From a bacterium (GTDB lineage: Bacteria; Patescibacteriota; Minisyncoccia; Phycocordibacterales; UBA2100), in contig JAUSGQ010000035.1 of the NCBI GenBank assembly GCA_030674455.1, positions 1 through 61,653 of the forward strand: a stretch of 61,653 nt of DNA, written 5' to 3'. The notes under the pieces were generated by a model. The model worked only from the letters and a program-made list of their open reading frames with translations. It was not told where the DNA came from and searched no databases. Every line of letters starts with the position of its first letter. Positions within the stretch are counted from its first letter, which is position 1. The translations under genes were made by a program, and so were the position numbers. Shown here piece by piece: positions 39,885 through 48,010 of the stretch.

Positions 39885-40667
39885 TCACGTAACCTCTCCC
39901 TTCACCTCGTGGAAATCAAGACCTACTTCCTCGGCGATTTTCTTCTTGCAGGCAACACGAACCTTACTCAGTTCCCGAAGGTCAAGAGTGCGGCGCCCCA
40001 TTTCTTCCAGACCGAATTCATCCTCTCGCCCTTGGCGTATCGCAGATTCTATATCCCATACGTGGCCGTTAATCTCTTTCATTTCTTCAACCCACGCATC
40101 CTTGACGTCAATGCCTTCATTGCGGTAGCTATCAAGCACCTTTCGATAGAATGTGTATTCTTTTTTGATAAAAGCGCGGTTATTGTCGTGATGCAACCGC
40201 TCAAGCTTGAGCATGGCGATGGTGACTCTATCAATAGCTTCAGGGAGCGGCAGTTTGAGACTGGTGTCGGAGGCGCTGGATTCAATCGGCACCTCGTAGA
40301 AATCAATCTTTACCTCACCGGCGATTTGACCCTTAATGATATTTCTTTCATTGTTCTTGTCGCGGAGTTGCACGGCAAGACGCCCGACATCTTCAAGCGT
40401 CAGCTTGTTTTTTCTCGCCTCCCGTATGGCGGCCTCCACATCCCATAGCGCGGCGTTAGTCTCTTTCATGCGCGTAATCCATTCGTCCTTGATGACGAGA
40501 CCGTCATCTCGGTAGCTGTCCAACACTTTCCGATAGAAATCGTATTCCTTCTCGGCGATGATGCGGGATTGTTCGTCGGTCAGCCGTTCCCGCTTGAGCA
40601 TGAGGATAGTAATTCTATCGATAGCTTCAAGGAGAGGGACTTTGAGGTTGGTGTTTACGTAGCGCAT
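39885..40667 (-). CDS. tandem-duplicated DUF6165-like protein
   Basis: A 260-residue soluble, helical protein made of two homologous halves (about 1-125 and 136-255). Each half carries LLEAIDRITILMLKRERL / LPEAIDRVTIAMLKLERL, then YDFYRKVLDSYRD / YTFYRKVLDSYRN, then a LWDVEAAIREAR / VWDIESAIRQGR helix and a final E..IDFYEV / E.GLDFHEV. The first motif recalls the GELIDKITILEIK pattern of DUF6165, usually single-copy in polysaccharide loci. Function unknown. A leaderless-type TATACT precedes it by 6 nt. Confidence 0.7.
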   Translation of the reverse strand: MRYVNTNLKVPLLEAIDRITILMLKRERLTDEQSRIIAEKEYDFYRKVLDSYRDDGLVIKDEWITRMKETNAALWDVEAAIREARKNKLTLEDVGRLAVQLRDKNNERNIIKGQIAGEVKIDFYEVPIESSASDTSLKLPLPEAIDRVTIAMLKLERLHHDNNRAFIKKEYTFYRKVLDSYRNEGIDVKDAWVEEMKEINGHVWDIESAIRQGREDEFGLEEMGRRTLDLRELSKVRVACKKKIAEEVGLDFHEVKGEVT

Positions 40668-40673
40668 CGGATG

Positions 40674-40679
40674 AGTATA
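40674..40679 (-). promoter_or_regulatory. -10 box 6 nt before DUF6165-like gene
   Basis: TATACT on the minus strand, 6 nt from the ATG at 40667. Confidence 0.5.
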
Positions 40680-40728
40680 TCAGGCCGCTTCCTGCTGTGC
40701 GCGAAAGGAGGTCTTTTTTTGAGTGAGT

Positions 40729-40734
40729 TATAAT
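40729..40734 (+). promoter_or_regulatory. -10 box 7 nt before EamA gene
   Basis: Consensus TATAAT, 7 nt before the ATG at 40742; no clear -35. AAAGGAGG (40704-40711) upstream of it cannot act as ribosome site for this start. Confidence 0.5.
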
Positions 40735-40741
40735 TATCGCT

Positions 40742-41623
40742 ATGCCACTTCTTGTTGCGGTTTTATATAATCTTGCGTTGCCCTACTGGGACACGCTTAG
40801 GAAAAATCTTGCGCAAAAGGGAGTCTCATCGCTGACGATTCTTCACGCACCCAATCTCATCGGCCACCCCATAGGGATAGCGGTTCTATTCGCGCTCGGA
40901 CTTTTTGCGATGCCATCCGACCCCACCTTTTTCTTATTTTGGTTCGGAATGATAGTGATTGCGTCCGTGGCGCAAACTTTCAACATCTGGGGATTGCTTG
41001 AGACGAAATTTTTTGGCGTACAAGTCCTCAATAGCTTGGGATTTCTCGTCAACAGTATCGCGGCGGTGATCCTTGTTGGAGAACATCTGAACTCTATTCA
41101 ACTCATAGCAATCGCACTCGCTACTATCGGAGTGGTTTGTTTTGCTTGGCCGCAACGCATGGCGCCCGGTACCTTCAAGTGGGACAGAGGCGTCATGTTC
41201 GTCATCCTGTATCTCGTACTTTCTGGGTTCTCGGCGGCACTCTATAAGCTCGCCACATTTCACACGCCCGATTACAACACGTTTCTTACGGGCCGTTTTG
41301 TTGGCGACCTAATCGGATGGACGATTGTCTGGGTCATCGGTCTTACTTTAATCAGCCATCGCAGTCCTGCCGCAGAATTAGTTCGCTGTGTGAGCAATCC
41401 TTCGGGGCAGAAAATGATAGCGGGTATTATTCTCTCAACGTTGGTAAGTTCGTGGCTGATATACACGTTGCCGCTCTCAACGGTCGCAATGCTCGGGACT
41501 CTCACGATTCCGAGCGCGTATTTGTACGGACGCTTCAAATATAATGACAAGGTAACAACGCGAATGTGGGCAGGAACTGCTCTTATTGTTCCGGCGGTGC
41601 TACTTTTTATTTATTTCCGATAG
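40742..41623 (+). CDS. EamA/DMT-family transporter
   Basis: A 293-residue membrane protein with about ten transmembrane segments in two repeated halves, as in the drug/metabolite transporter superfamily. AAVILVGEHLNSIQLIAIALATIGVV, split around the conserved E, is the EamA signature, and the second half ends with MLGTLTIPSAYLYGRF. Substrate unknown; in glycan loci such proteins can move lipid-linked sugars. Its 3' end overlaps the convergent kinase gene by 24 bp. Confidence 0.78.
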   Translation: MPLLVAVLYNLALPYWDTLRKNLAQKGVSSLTILHAPNLIGHPIGIAVLFALGLFAMPSDPTFFLFWFGMIVIASVAQTFNIWGLLETKFFGVQVLNSLGFLVNSIAAVILVGEHLNSIQLIAIALATIGVVCFAWPQRMAPGTFKWDRGVMFVILYLVLSGFSAALYKLATFHTPDYNTFLTGRFVGDLIGWTIVWVIGLTLISHRSPAAELVRCVSNPSGQKMIAGIILSTLVSSWLIYTLPLSTVAMLGTLTIPSAYLYGRFKYNDKVTTRMWAGTALIVPAVLLFIYFR

Positions 41624-42370
41624 TGTCGGTTTATGTATGACGGAGACGCCGCGTTGCTGGACGACCTGCGTAGTGCAAATATTCGCAAACCGGATGGCAT
41701 CTTCAATATTGCCAGTCTCTGCATACCGCACCAAGAGAGCGGCGAAGAAGCTGTCTCCTGCACCTGAAGAATCTTTTGTTTCTATTCTTTCTACGGGGTA
41801 CATCTTTCCTTTAAAATTGGCGCCATGCTCGCCTTTGGTGCAGATTATTTTCCTCGCGATATCCTTCGCGATTGGCCACGAGCGGTCGTACTCGTAGGCG
41901 TTTATTTTAATGAATTTTGCGCGCCGCAGGAAGGCACCAACGGGCTTTTTCGTATCTACGAAGACGCAATCGTGATGCTCGCAAATATACTGCATGTCCT
42001 CTTTGGTCAAGAATCCTTTGTTGTAATCCGATATCGCGATGATATCGTATTTCTTTAAAGGGAGCTGGCGCACATTTATACGCTTCATGGTGTGGTCCGC
42101 ATCCACTCTGAAAAAGCCCTGGTTGGTTCTGTGGTGCATGTAGCGTATTTTGGTGACCTTGCGCCAATTTGTGTTTGTCACAATGTCGCACAACTTGTAA
42201 AGCGCCTTCACGTTGCGCTCCACGTTCTTCGCCATGCCTGGGTTCTCTGTCTCTTCAACTATTTCCAGGATTGGCACAGGAATATCCGGCGCTAGTCGAA
42301 GGCTGTTGCAATACACGAATATGTCGTAGCAACTCTCACCGACGACGAGTATTTTTTTATGGTTTTTCAT
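41600..42370 (-). CDS. PfkB-family sugar kinase, HldA-like
   Basis: A 256-residue ribokinase-fold enzyme. SLRLAPDIPVPILEI matches the RfaE/HldA N-terminal substrate region, VVGESCYDIFVY is the first strand, ISDYNKGFLTKEDM follows, and DSSGAGDSFFAALLVRYAE holds the catalytic Asp and anion hole. Likely phosphorylates heptose-7-phosphate at C1, matching gmhA, gmhB and the HldC-like gene nearby. Shorter than full HldA (about 315). Overlaps the E1-beta gene by 4 bp. Confidence 0.78.
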   Translation of the reverse strand: MKNHKKILVVGESCYDIFVYCNSLRLAPDIPVPILEIVEETENPGMAKNVERNVKALYKLCDIVTNTNWRKVTKIRYMHHRTNQGFFRVDADHTMKRINVRQLPLKKYDIIAISDYNKGFLTKEDMQYICEHHDCVFVDTKKPVGAFLRRAKFIKINAYEYDRSWPIAKDIARKIICTKGEHGANFKGKMYPVERIETKDSSGAGDSFFAALLVRYAETGNIEDAIRFANICTTQVVQQRGVSVIHKPTLSEINKK

Positions 42371-43404
42371 GAAAGTGTGATTGAGGGCGCCAGATGCAAC
42401 TCTTCAAACGTCAGCACGTGCTTAATATCAGGTTTCTTCATGGCTCGCAAGACAGCGTTCGCGATGTCCACTTTTGTCGGATAGTAGCTCTCGGTCAGCG
42501 CGGTGGAGGTCGGGCAGGGGACTGCGGGAGTGCAAAGAGCAACCGGCTTGTTTTTAAGCGGCATGACTTTTGCTACAGCCGCGATAATTTCAGAACCGAT
42601 TGAAAACGCGGCTGGCGCCGTATCCACACATAGGAGGCGTCCAGTCTTTGCCACTGACTTAGCGATAGTTTCGTTGTCAACGGGATTAATGCTCACAACA
42701 TCAATCAGTTCTATGCCCGCGGATTTTCCGACCAGGTCATATGCTTCAAGCGCAGATACCAGCCCATCGCCGTATGCAACCACTGTTATATCAGCCCCCT
42801 TTTTCAGCACTTTTGCCTTATCAAGCGGCTCCTCCCACATTTCTGCAGGCACGTCTTGTTTTACCTTGTAGAGCCAGCGCGACTCTAGAATAATTACGGG
42901 ATTGTTATCGCGAACTGCCGAGATGAGGAGCCCCTTTGCCATTCGCGGTGTTGACGGTATGACGACCTTAAGCCCCGGGGTTCCTCCGAACAGGCCGTAT
43001 AGCGATTGCGTATGCTGCGGCCCGTTGCCCCATTGCCGACCGACAGCGATGCGTAATGTAATCGGCACGGGGTTTCCCCCACCGAACATGTAATTCCATT
43101 TTGCAGCTTGAGTGAGGATTGGGTCCATCGCTAGCAAACTGAACTCGACTCGCCCATGGTGCACGATAGGCCGTAGACCGCTAAATGCCGCGCCGACCGC
43201 CATTCCGGTGAATGCATTTTCTGACACGGGGACGTCCAGCACTCTTTTTGGATATTTCATCGCAAGACCGGAGGTTGTTCCGTCTGCTGCACCGTCTTTA
43301 TATGAGACGCCGAGTCCAACAACGAAGACCGACGAGTCTTTTTCTAAGAGTTGGTCGGTTGCTTCTCGGACCGCATCTGTATATTTAAGTATTCTTTCAG
43401 ACAT
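42367..43404 (-). CDS. TPP-dependent 2-oxoacid dehydrogenase E1 beta-like subunit
   Basis: A 345-residue protein of the pyruvate dehydrogenase E1-beta/transketolase C-terminal type. VSENAFTGMAVGAAFSGLRP includes the catalytic Glu that activates TPP, NGPQHTQSLYGLF carries the active-site His131, and PSTPRMAKGLLISAVRDNNP and IELIDVVSINPVD are family stretches. No E2 or E3 gene is nearby; neighbours are sugar enzymes. The start at 43404 matches family N-termini. The family 1 module at 43422-43551 separates it from the alpha subunit. Confidence 0.87.
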   Translation of the reverse strand: MSERILKYTDAVREATDQLLEKDSSVFVVGLGVSYKDGAADGTTSGLAMKYPKRVLDVPVSENAFTGMAVGAAFSGLRPIVHHGRVEFSLLAMDPILTQAAKWNYMFGGGNPVPITLRIAVGRQWGNGPQHTQSLYGLFGGTPGLKVVIPSTPRMAKGLLISAVRDNNPVIILESRWLYKVKQDVPAEMWEEPLDKAKVLKKGADITVVAYGDGLVSALEAYDLVGKSAGIELIDVVSINPVDNETIAKSVAKTGRLLCVDTAPAAFSIGSEIIAAVAKVMPLKNKPVALCTPAVPCPTSTALTESYYPTKVDIANAVLRAMKKPDIKHVLTFEELHLAPSITLS

Positions 43405-43421
43405 ACAATGAATCAGGCAAA

Positions 43422-43551
43422 CCCGGTTAGTACAATTTCGAATAATTCTTGCGGCTGCTGGTTCGAACAAAAACTGGTCGTTCGCATCAGCACGCTTGTG
43501 TTTTCAGTGTATGTGTTCATATCAGAGTAATTCGAAATTGTCCTACCGGGC
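43422..43551 (-). repeat. inverted-repeat module, family 1, copy 2
   Basis: About 130 bp. Read on the minus strand it begins GCCCGGTAGGACAATTTCGA and ends GAAATTGTACTAACCGGG, matching copy 1 in arms and orientation relative to transcription. Its left arm supplies the TAG stop of the E1-alpha gene; the E1-beta ATG follows the right arm after 17 nt. Confidence 0.75.
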
Positions 43552-44544
43552 AAACACGTTAGTATAAAGTGTTTCCGGTTTCGGATACGGAGCCGCAAAC
43601 GCAAAAGCGATGCTTTCATCGGCGTATCTGATTTTCTCGCTTTCGATCGATGCGAGTTTCTTCTCGGACACGCCTGCACGCCGAAGTTCCGATCGAAGTC
43701 TTTTAATCGAATCTTGCTGCAATCGTTTTTCCAGCACATCCTCTTTTCGGCTGCTTTCGTCGAAGATCGGAGCGCTATGCGCCATGTGGCGGTGCGTGAA
43801 GCACTCCAACACCCCCGGACCGTTGCCCTTTCGCAAATACGCGACCATTTTTCCGGCTTTTACGCGGACGTCGCGATAATTCTTTCCGTCTGCCTTAATA
43901 TATTTTGCGCCAAATCCTCTAACGATTTTGGCAACGTTATGTCCCTCGGCTCGCCTGTCTTTGAGCGGAGAATTGACTGAATATAAATTATTCTCCACGA
44001 CTATAAGAAGCGGAAGCTTGAAAAGCCCGGCAAGGTTAATGGTTTCGTAGATAACGCCTTCTTCAAAAGCGCCGTCTCCCAAGAACGCAACAGTGACACT
44101 TTTTCTCTTATTGTATTTTTGTTCAAAGGCTACCCCGCAAGATAATGGAACTACGCTTCCAAGAATAGGCGTTGAGCCGACAAAATTAACCGAGCGGTCA
44201 ACCATGTGCATTGACCCGCCCTTGCCTTTGGCGAGTCCGCCTTCTTTCCCGAGCAATTCGCATACCATGCGCTTGAGATCGCCTCCTTTTGCGAGATAGT
44301 GCCCGTGTGAGCGGTGATTGCCGAGCATCTTGTCCTTGAGTCCAATACTGTCTGCAACGCCGACCGCTACGGCCTCCTGCCCTATGTAGAAATGAACGAA
44401 GCTCATTATTTTGTTCTTCAAATACAGGGCGGCTATCTTTTCTTCCGCAACACGTATAAGAAACATTTTCTCGTATGCGCGCAGAAGAGCGCCGGTTGAT
44501 AGCGCCACGTCTTGCCTTTTATTCTTGCGCGATATTATTGCCAT
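43543..44544 (-). CDS. TPP-dependent 2-oxoacid dehydrogenase E1 alpha-like subunit
   Basis: A 333-residue partner of the E1-beta-like protein. IGQEAVAVGVADSIGLKD, NHRSHGHYLAKGGDLKRM, LAKGKGGSMHM, VGSTPILGS and the TPP motif GDG (156-158) to NN (185-186) are present; RHMAHSAPIFD follows. The phosphorylation-loop type sequence is normal in length. Expected chemistry is decarboxylation of a 2-oxoacid on TPP. Without E2 the acyl group could be passed to a sugar; that is inference. The gene ends inside the family 1 module. Confidence 0.88.
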   Translation of the reverse strand: MAIISRKNKRQDVALSTGALLRAYEKMFLIRVAEEKIAALYLKNKIMSFVHFYIGQEAVAVGVADSIGLKDKMLGNHRSHGHYLAKGGDLKRMVCELLGKEGGLAKGKGGSMHMVDRSVNFVGSTPILGSVVPLSCGVAFEQKYNKRKSVTVAFLGDGAFEEGVIYETINLAGLFKLPLLIVVENNLYSVNSPLKDRRAEGHNVAKIVRGFGAKYIKADGKNYRDVRVKAGKMVAYLRKGNGPGVLECFTHRHMAHSAPIFDESSRKEDVLEKRLQQDSIKRLRSELRRAGVSEKKLASIESEKIRYADESIAFAFAAPYPKPETLYTNVFAR

Positions 44545-44545
44545 A

Positions 44546-44680
44546 CCCGGTTAGTAGAATTTCGGCTTGCCGAAGGCGAAAGCTGAGAATAATAGACGAA
44601 GTATACACATCTGTACTGCGTGGTCGACCTTACCCATCTCAGGGGCGGCAAAAAACATAGCCGAAATTACACTACCGGGC
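44546..44680 (-). repeat. inverted-repeat module, family 1, copy 3
   Basis: 135 bp. On the minus strand it begins GCCCGGTAGTGTAATTTCGG and ends GAAATTCTACTAACCGGG-T, followed at once by the ATG of the E1-alpha gene (44544). The interior differs from copies 1 and 2 and contains a promoter-like TCGACC-N16-TATACT (44600-44627) directed toward that gene. The upstream dehydrogenase gene ends inside the left arm with TAA. Confidence 0.75.
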
Positions 44681-45713
44681 ATATATCTATCATGATTCTG
44701 TTTGCCTTACCGTCTCTCATGAGAGCGATGGCCTCGTTTATGTTTTCGAGCGATGTGCGGTGCGTGACGAAGTCGTCTGCCTTCAATTTGCCTGAACGAT
44801 ATAAATCAATATATCGCGGTATATCGCGCGCAGGTGAGAATTGTCCGCCCTGCGTTGCTTTGATCATTTTGCCCTCTCCGCCGAATAAGTGAAGCGCGTC
44901 CACCAGACCAACGCTCTCTCCAGGTTTAGGTTGGCCCACCATAATGTAGCGACCAGAACCAGCCAAGAGGGGAATGGTATCCTCAATACTCTTGCTATTC
45001 CCGGAGGTCTCCACAATAACATTGACCCCCTTGCTTCCGCATACCCTTTCAACAGCTTCTCGTACATTTTCTTTTGCACTGTTTATGAATATGTTTGCCC
45101 CGAGGGATAATGCGGCATCCTTTTTACGGTCGTGTATATCGACTGCGATTATCGGGTTTGCCTGCGCAAGAACTGCGGCCTTTATGAAACAAGCGCCTAG
45201 CCCGCCCAATCCTACTATCATGACACTTTCTCCGGGCTGTACCCGTGCTTCATTCTCTATGGTCGCGAGAGCGGTTGAGAGGCCGCATCCGAGCAATGCG
45301 CAGAAATCATTTGGAATATCCGCCGGCACTTTAGTAATCCGATTTTCCGACACGACAGAATATTCGCTGAATGTCGTTACCTTGCCGCTCGGCATCTTTT
45401 TCCCTTTATATGTATACGTGGGAAAGTCTGATTCAATACCGTCTCCCTTGCGCCAGTGCAACACTACTTTGTCGCCCTTTTGCACTTTTGTTACATCTGC
45501 GCCCACATCAGCGACTTCTCCGCATCCTTCGTGTCCGAGAAGGTGAGGCACGAATTTCCCATTGCCTTTGTTGCCGGCGATTTCTTGAAGCTGGGATCCG
45601 CATATTCCGCTTACGAGGATTTTTACCAGCACCTGACCGCGCCCTAGCGCTCCGAGTTCAACATCGGCAATGACGAGCGGAGCGTTGATTGTCTCTAATA
45701 TGGCGGCTTTCAT
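44667..45713 (-). CDS. zinc-type alcohol/polyol dehydrogenase (MDR family)
   Basis: A 348-residue medium-chain dehydrogenase. Catalytic-zinc region GICGSQLQEI, LLGHEGCGEV, and a nucleotide-binding VGLGGLGACFIKAAVLAQAN are seen. The four-cysteine structural-zinc loop expected near residues 90-115 is missing (HWRKGDGIESDF instead), as in some catalytic-zinc-only members. Substrate probably a sugar or sugar-nucleotide. Overlaps the SDR gene by 4 bp and ends inside the family 1 module. Confidence 0.85.
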   Translation of the reverse strand: MKAAILETINAPLVIADVELGALGRGQVLVKILVSGICGSQLQEIAGNKGNGKFVPHLLGHEGCGEVADVGADVTKVQKGDKVVLHWRKGDGIESDFPTYTYKGKKMPSGKVTTFSEYSVVSENRITKVPADIPNDFCALLGCGLSTALATIENEARVQPGESVMIVGLGGLGACFIKAAVLAQANPIIAVDIHDRKKDAALSLGANIFINSAKENVREAVERVCGSKGVNVIVETSGNSKSIEDTIPLLAGSGRYIMVGQPKPGESVGLVDALHLFGGEGKMIKATQGGQFSPARDIPRYIDLYRSGKLKADDFVTHRTSLENINEAIALMRDGKANRIMIDICPVV

Positions 45714-46471
45714 AGACGATTTCCGGTTTTTTGCACGTTCAATTCCCGCACGAAAAGACTTTCTGTTTTGCAGAGTCCAACGAGGAATTCCGCCAGCTCC
45801 GACGGGTCAATAAGCCCCGCCACATCCGCTCGGTGCGAGGACATGCCGGTCGCTATCGCGCCCGAATATACATCAATCATACGCACGCCCCGCTTCAGCC
45901 ATTCGTCTTTTACCGCTTCGGAGAAGCCGCGCAAACCGAACTTTGATGCAGAATACACCGCCTCATGATAATTGCCTTTAAGACCGGCGACAGAATTTAT
46001 GTTTATTATTGTGCCTCCGCCGCGCGCCGAGAAATATTCGTATGCGCTTGTGCACAGAGCGATGACGGAGGACAAATTGGTATGAATGACGTTCTGTATG
46101 TCGGATACTTCACTCATAGCATTGTGTCCCTGCAGTTCAGGATTTACGCCGGCATTGTTTATGAGCACATCAACATTCTGTTTAGCGAGTGCTGCCTTGA
46201 TTTCTTCCAAGCCCTCGGCACTTCGGATGTCGGCAATGACCCCGACGAACTTTGAGTCCCTCGATTTTTCTAAGGCGCTTTTTAATGTGGCGAGTTTTGC
46301 TTCATCTCTCGCATTAGCGACTAAGTTGTAACCGGCGCTCGCGAAAGCTTTTGCCAGGTGTGTTCCGAATCCTGAAGAGGCACCTGTTATCATTACAGTA
46401 TGTTTCGCATCTGTCCCTCGGTGCGGTGTTTTTCCGCCGTGAGCCTTGTTTTTTTCTTGCGGACTTGCCAT
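45710..46471 (-). CDS. short-chain dehydrogenase/reductase
   Basis: A 253-residue classical SDR. TGASSGFGTHLAKAF (cofactor motif), NNAGVNPELQ, ININSVAGLKG and YSASKFGLRGF (catalytic Tyr/Lys) are clear. About 20 polar residues precede the fold. The start at 46471 is preferred over the ATG three codons earlier because TATACT (46481-46486) abuts that codon. First gene of a five-gene operon with the dehydrogenase, E1 pair and kinase. Confidence 0.88.
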   Translation of the reverse strand: MASPQEKNKAHGGKTPHRGTDAKHTVMITGASSGFGTHLAKAFASAGYNLVANARDEAKLATLKSALEKSRDSKFVGVIADIRSAEGLEEIKAALAKQNVDVLINNAGVNPELQGHNAMSEVSDIQNVIHTNLSSVIALCTSAYEYFSARGGGTIININSVAGLKGNYHEAVYSASKFGLRGFSEAVKDEWLKRGVRMIDVYSGAIATGMSSHRADVAGLIDPSELAEFLVGLCKTESLFVRELNVQKTGNRL

Positions 46472-46480
46472 TTGCGTCAT

Positions 46481-46486
46481 AGTATA
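46481..46486 (-). promoter_or_regulatory. -10 box of the SDR/E1/kinase operon
   Basis: TATACT on the minus strand, 9 nt before the ATG at 46471. Confidence 0.5.
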
Positions 46487-46538
46487 GCAAGCATCGTGTT
46501 TTGTTAAGTTGTATGGAAATTTTCATCCGATTGGAGCT

Positions 46539-47438
46539 ATGAGAGTGCTCGTCACCGGCGGCACGGGATTCATCGGCTCAAATATTGTGATTGAGCTCAT
46601 TCGGCGCGGGCACGACGTTGTAATAACGGGTTCTGACGCCGAACAGAAGATTTCGGGTTTCACCGGCAAGTATCTACAGCCGGGCTTGGACGGCATAGAT
46701 TGGGGAGCGGTAGGAGTGTTTGATGCCGTATTTCACGAGGCCGCAATCAACGATACTCAATCGAAAGATACGCGAGAGATGATGCGTGCGAATGTGGGCG
46801 CGTCGATGTCCCTTTTTGAGTACGCGGTGAAAAATGGCTGCAAACATATTGTGTACGCCTCCTCGACCGCCGTCTATGGCGATGGGGCGACGCCTTACCG
46901 CGAGGACCAGAATCTGAAACCTCTCACCCCGTATGCGGAATCTAAAAAAATACTTGAAGAAAAAGCTGCTGCGTTCGGCGCCGAAAATCCGGACGTCGTC
47001 ATAGTCGGACTTCGCTACTGCAACGTTTACGGCCCCGGCGAATCGCACAAGGGCAAGCGCGCGAGCATGATTTACCAAATCGCACAGCAGATGAAAAAAG
47101 GGAACCCGCGGCTCTTTAGAGGAGGCGAGCAGAAGCGCGATTACATTTATGTGAAAGACGCCGTGCGAGCCAATATGCTCGCCCTTGAAGCGAAAGAGAA
47201 CATGGTGCTGAATTGCGGGTCGGGGACAGCGACACCGTTCAACGACCTCGTGCGCATTTTGAATGGCGCTCTCGGAACGGACAGGAAACCCGAATATTTT
47301 GAGAACCCGTTCGCTTCATCCTACCAAAATCACACCGAATGCGACATGTCGCTCGCGAAAGACAAACTCGGATTTGTTCCCGAATTCAATGTAGAGCGCG
47401 GTATCGCGGATTATTCCGCGAGCGGATTCCTGGCCTGA
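46539..47438 (+). CDS. NAD-dependent epimerase, HldD-like
   Basis: A 299-residue extended SDR enzyme. TGGTGFIGSNIVIELIRRG, FHEAAINDTQSKD, YASSTAVYGDG, YAESKKILEEKAAA (Tyr/Lys), RYCNVYGPGESHKGKRASMI, FRGGEQKRDYIYVKDAV and a C-terminal SSYQNHTECDMS align with ADP-glycero-manno-heptose 6-epimerase (RYFNVYGPREGHKG..., KRDFVYV). Likely epimerises the nucleotide heptose. Start at 46539 with a weak GGAG. Converges on the HldC-like gene, overlapping by 28 bp. Confidence 0.82.
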   Translation: MRVLVTGGTGFIGSNIVIELIRRGHDVVITGSDAEQKISGFTGKYLQPGLDGIDWGAVGVFDAVFHEAAINDTQSKDTREMMRANVGASMSLFEYAVKNGCKHIVYASSTAVYGDGATPYREDQNLKPLTPYAESKKILEEKAAAFGAENPDVVIVGLRYCNVYGPGESHKGKRASMIYQIAQQMKKGNPRLFRGGEQKRDYIYVKDAVRANMLALEAKENMVLNCGSGTATPFNDLVRILNGALGTDRKPEYFENPFASSYQNHTECDMSLAKDKLGFVPEFNVERGIADYSASGFLA

Positions 47439-48010
47439 AGCGCGCGCATGCGCGCAATTATAGCGGTAGTGGAATGTCCTTTGATGAGCGGTATCAGAAC
47501 TAGGCGCCCGCCTCCCGCCTCAACAACTTTTTTCTCTACAATCTGGCCGGCTGTTCGGTCTTGCCCTTTTGCGTGCACGTTCGGCTTGAGTTTTTTTATC
47601 CACGCGTCTGGGGTCGTTTCGTCAAATATGAATACGGCATCAACCGATTTTAGCGACGCAACCACTTCCGCGCGCTCACGCTCTGGAATTATTGGCCGAG
47701 AATTCCCTTTATTGCGCCGGACAGAATTGTCGGAATTAACACCAACGATGAGCATGTCTCCATAGCTTTTTGCAGTTTTCAGATTAAGCACATGTCCGAT
47801 GTGCAGAATGTCAAAACAGCCGTTTGTGGAGACGATTGTCAACCCTGATTTCTTGGCCATACGCGTTATTTTGAGGATTTCGGCAAATGAAAGCACCTTG
47901 CTATACGCGCCTTTCTTAGGCAGTGCTTTTGAGGTATTCTTCAGACGCGGCTTTGTCGCGATACTATGGACCCTAAAACTAGTCTTTTTTTGTCGGCGTT
48001 TCGTCGGCAT
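47411..48010 (-). CDS. heptose-1-phosphate nucleotidyltransferase, HldC/RfaE2-like
   Basis: A 199-residue cytidylyltransferase-fold enzyme adding a nucleotide to heptose-1-phosphate. VSTNGCFDILHIGHVLNLKTA has the HxGH motif, VGVNSDNSVRRNKGNSRPI and ERAEVVASLKSVDAVFIFDE follow, then KGHSTTAIIARM, the family's GxSTT end. About 35 basic residues precede the fold. The start at 48010 is supported by TATAAC 6 nt upstream. That places the start inside gmhA, which runs the other way. Confidence 0.85.
   Translation of the reverse strand: MPTKRRQKKTSFRVHSIATKPRLKNTSKALPKKGAYSKVLSFAEILKITRMAKKSGLTIVSTNGCFDILHIGHVLNLKTAKSYGDMLIVGVNSDNSVRRNKGNSRPIIPERERAEVVASLKSVDAVFIFDETTPDAWIKKLKPNVHAKGQDRTAGQIVEKKVVEAGGGRLVLIPLIKGHSTTAIIARMRALQARNPLAE

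Noticed and set aside
40704-40711. AAAGGAGG as ribosome binding site of the EamA gene
   Set aside because: It lies upstream of the likely -10 box and about 30 nt from the ATG, so it would not be in the transcript.
17867-44680. Family 1 modules as integron attC sites
   Set aside because: Size, palindromy and position between genes fit, but attC reads AAC at the 5' end and GTT at the 3' end, and these modules (and family 2) show the opposite order. No integron integrase is seen.
44667-45713. Dehydrogenase as a broken gene because the structural-zinc cysteines are missing
   Set aside because: Several active MDR subfamilies lack that loop's cysteines; the frame is full length and the catalytic-zinc and cofactor motifs are intact.
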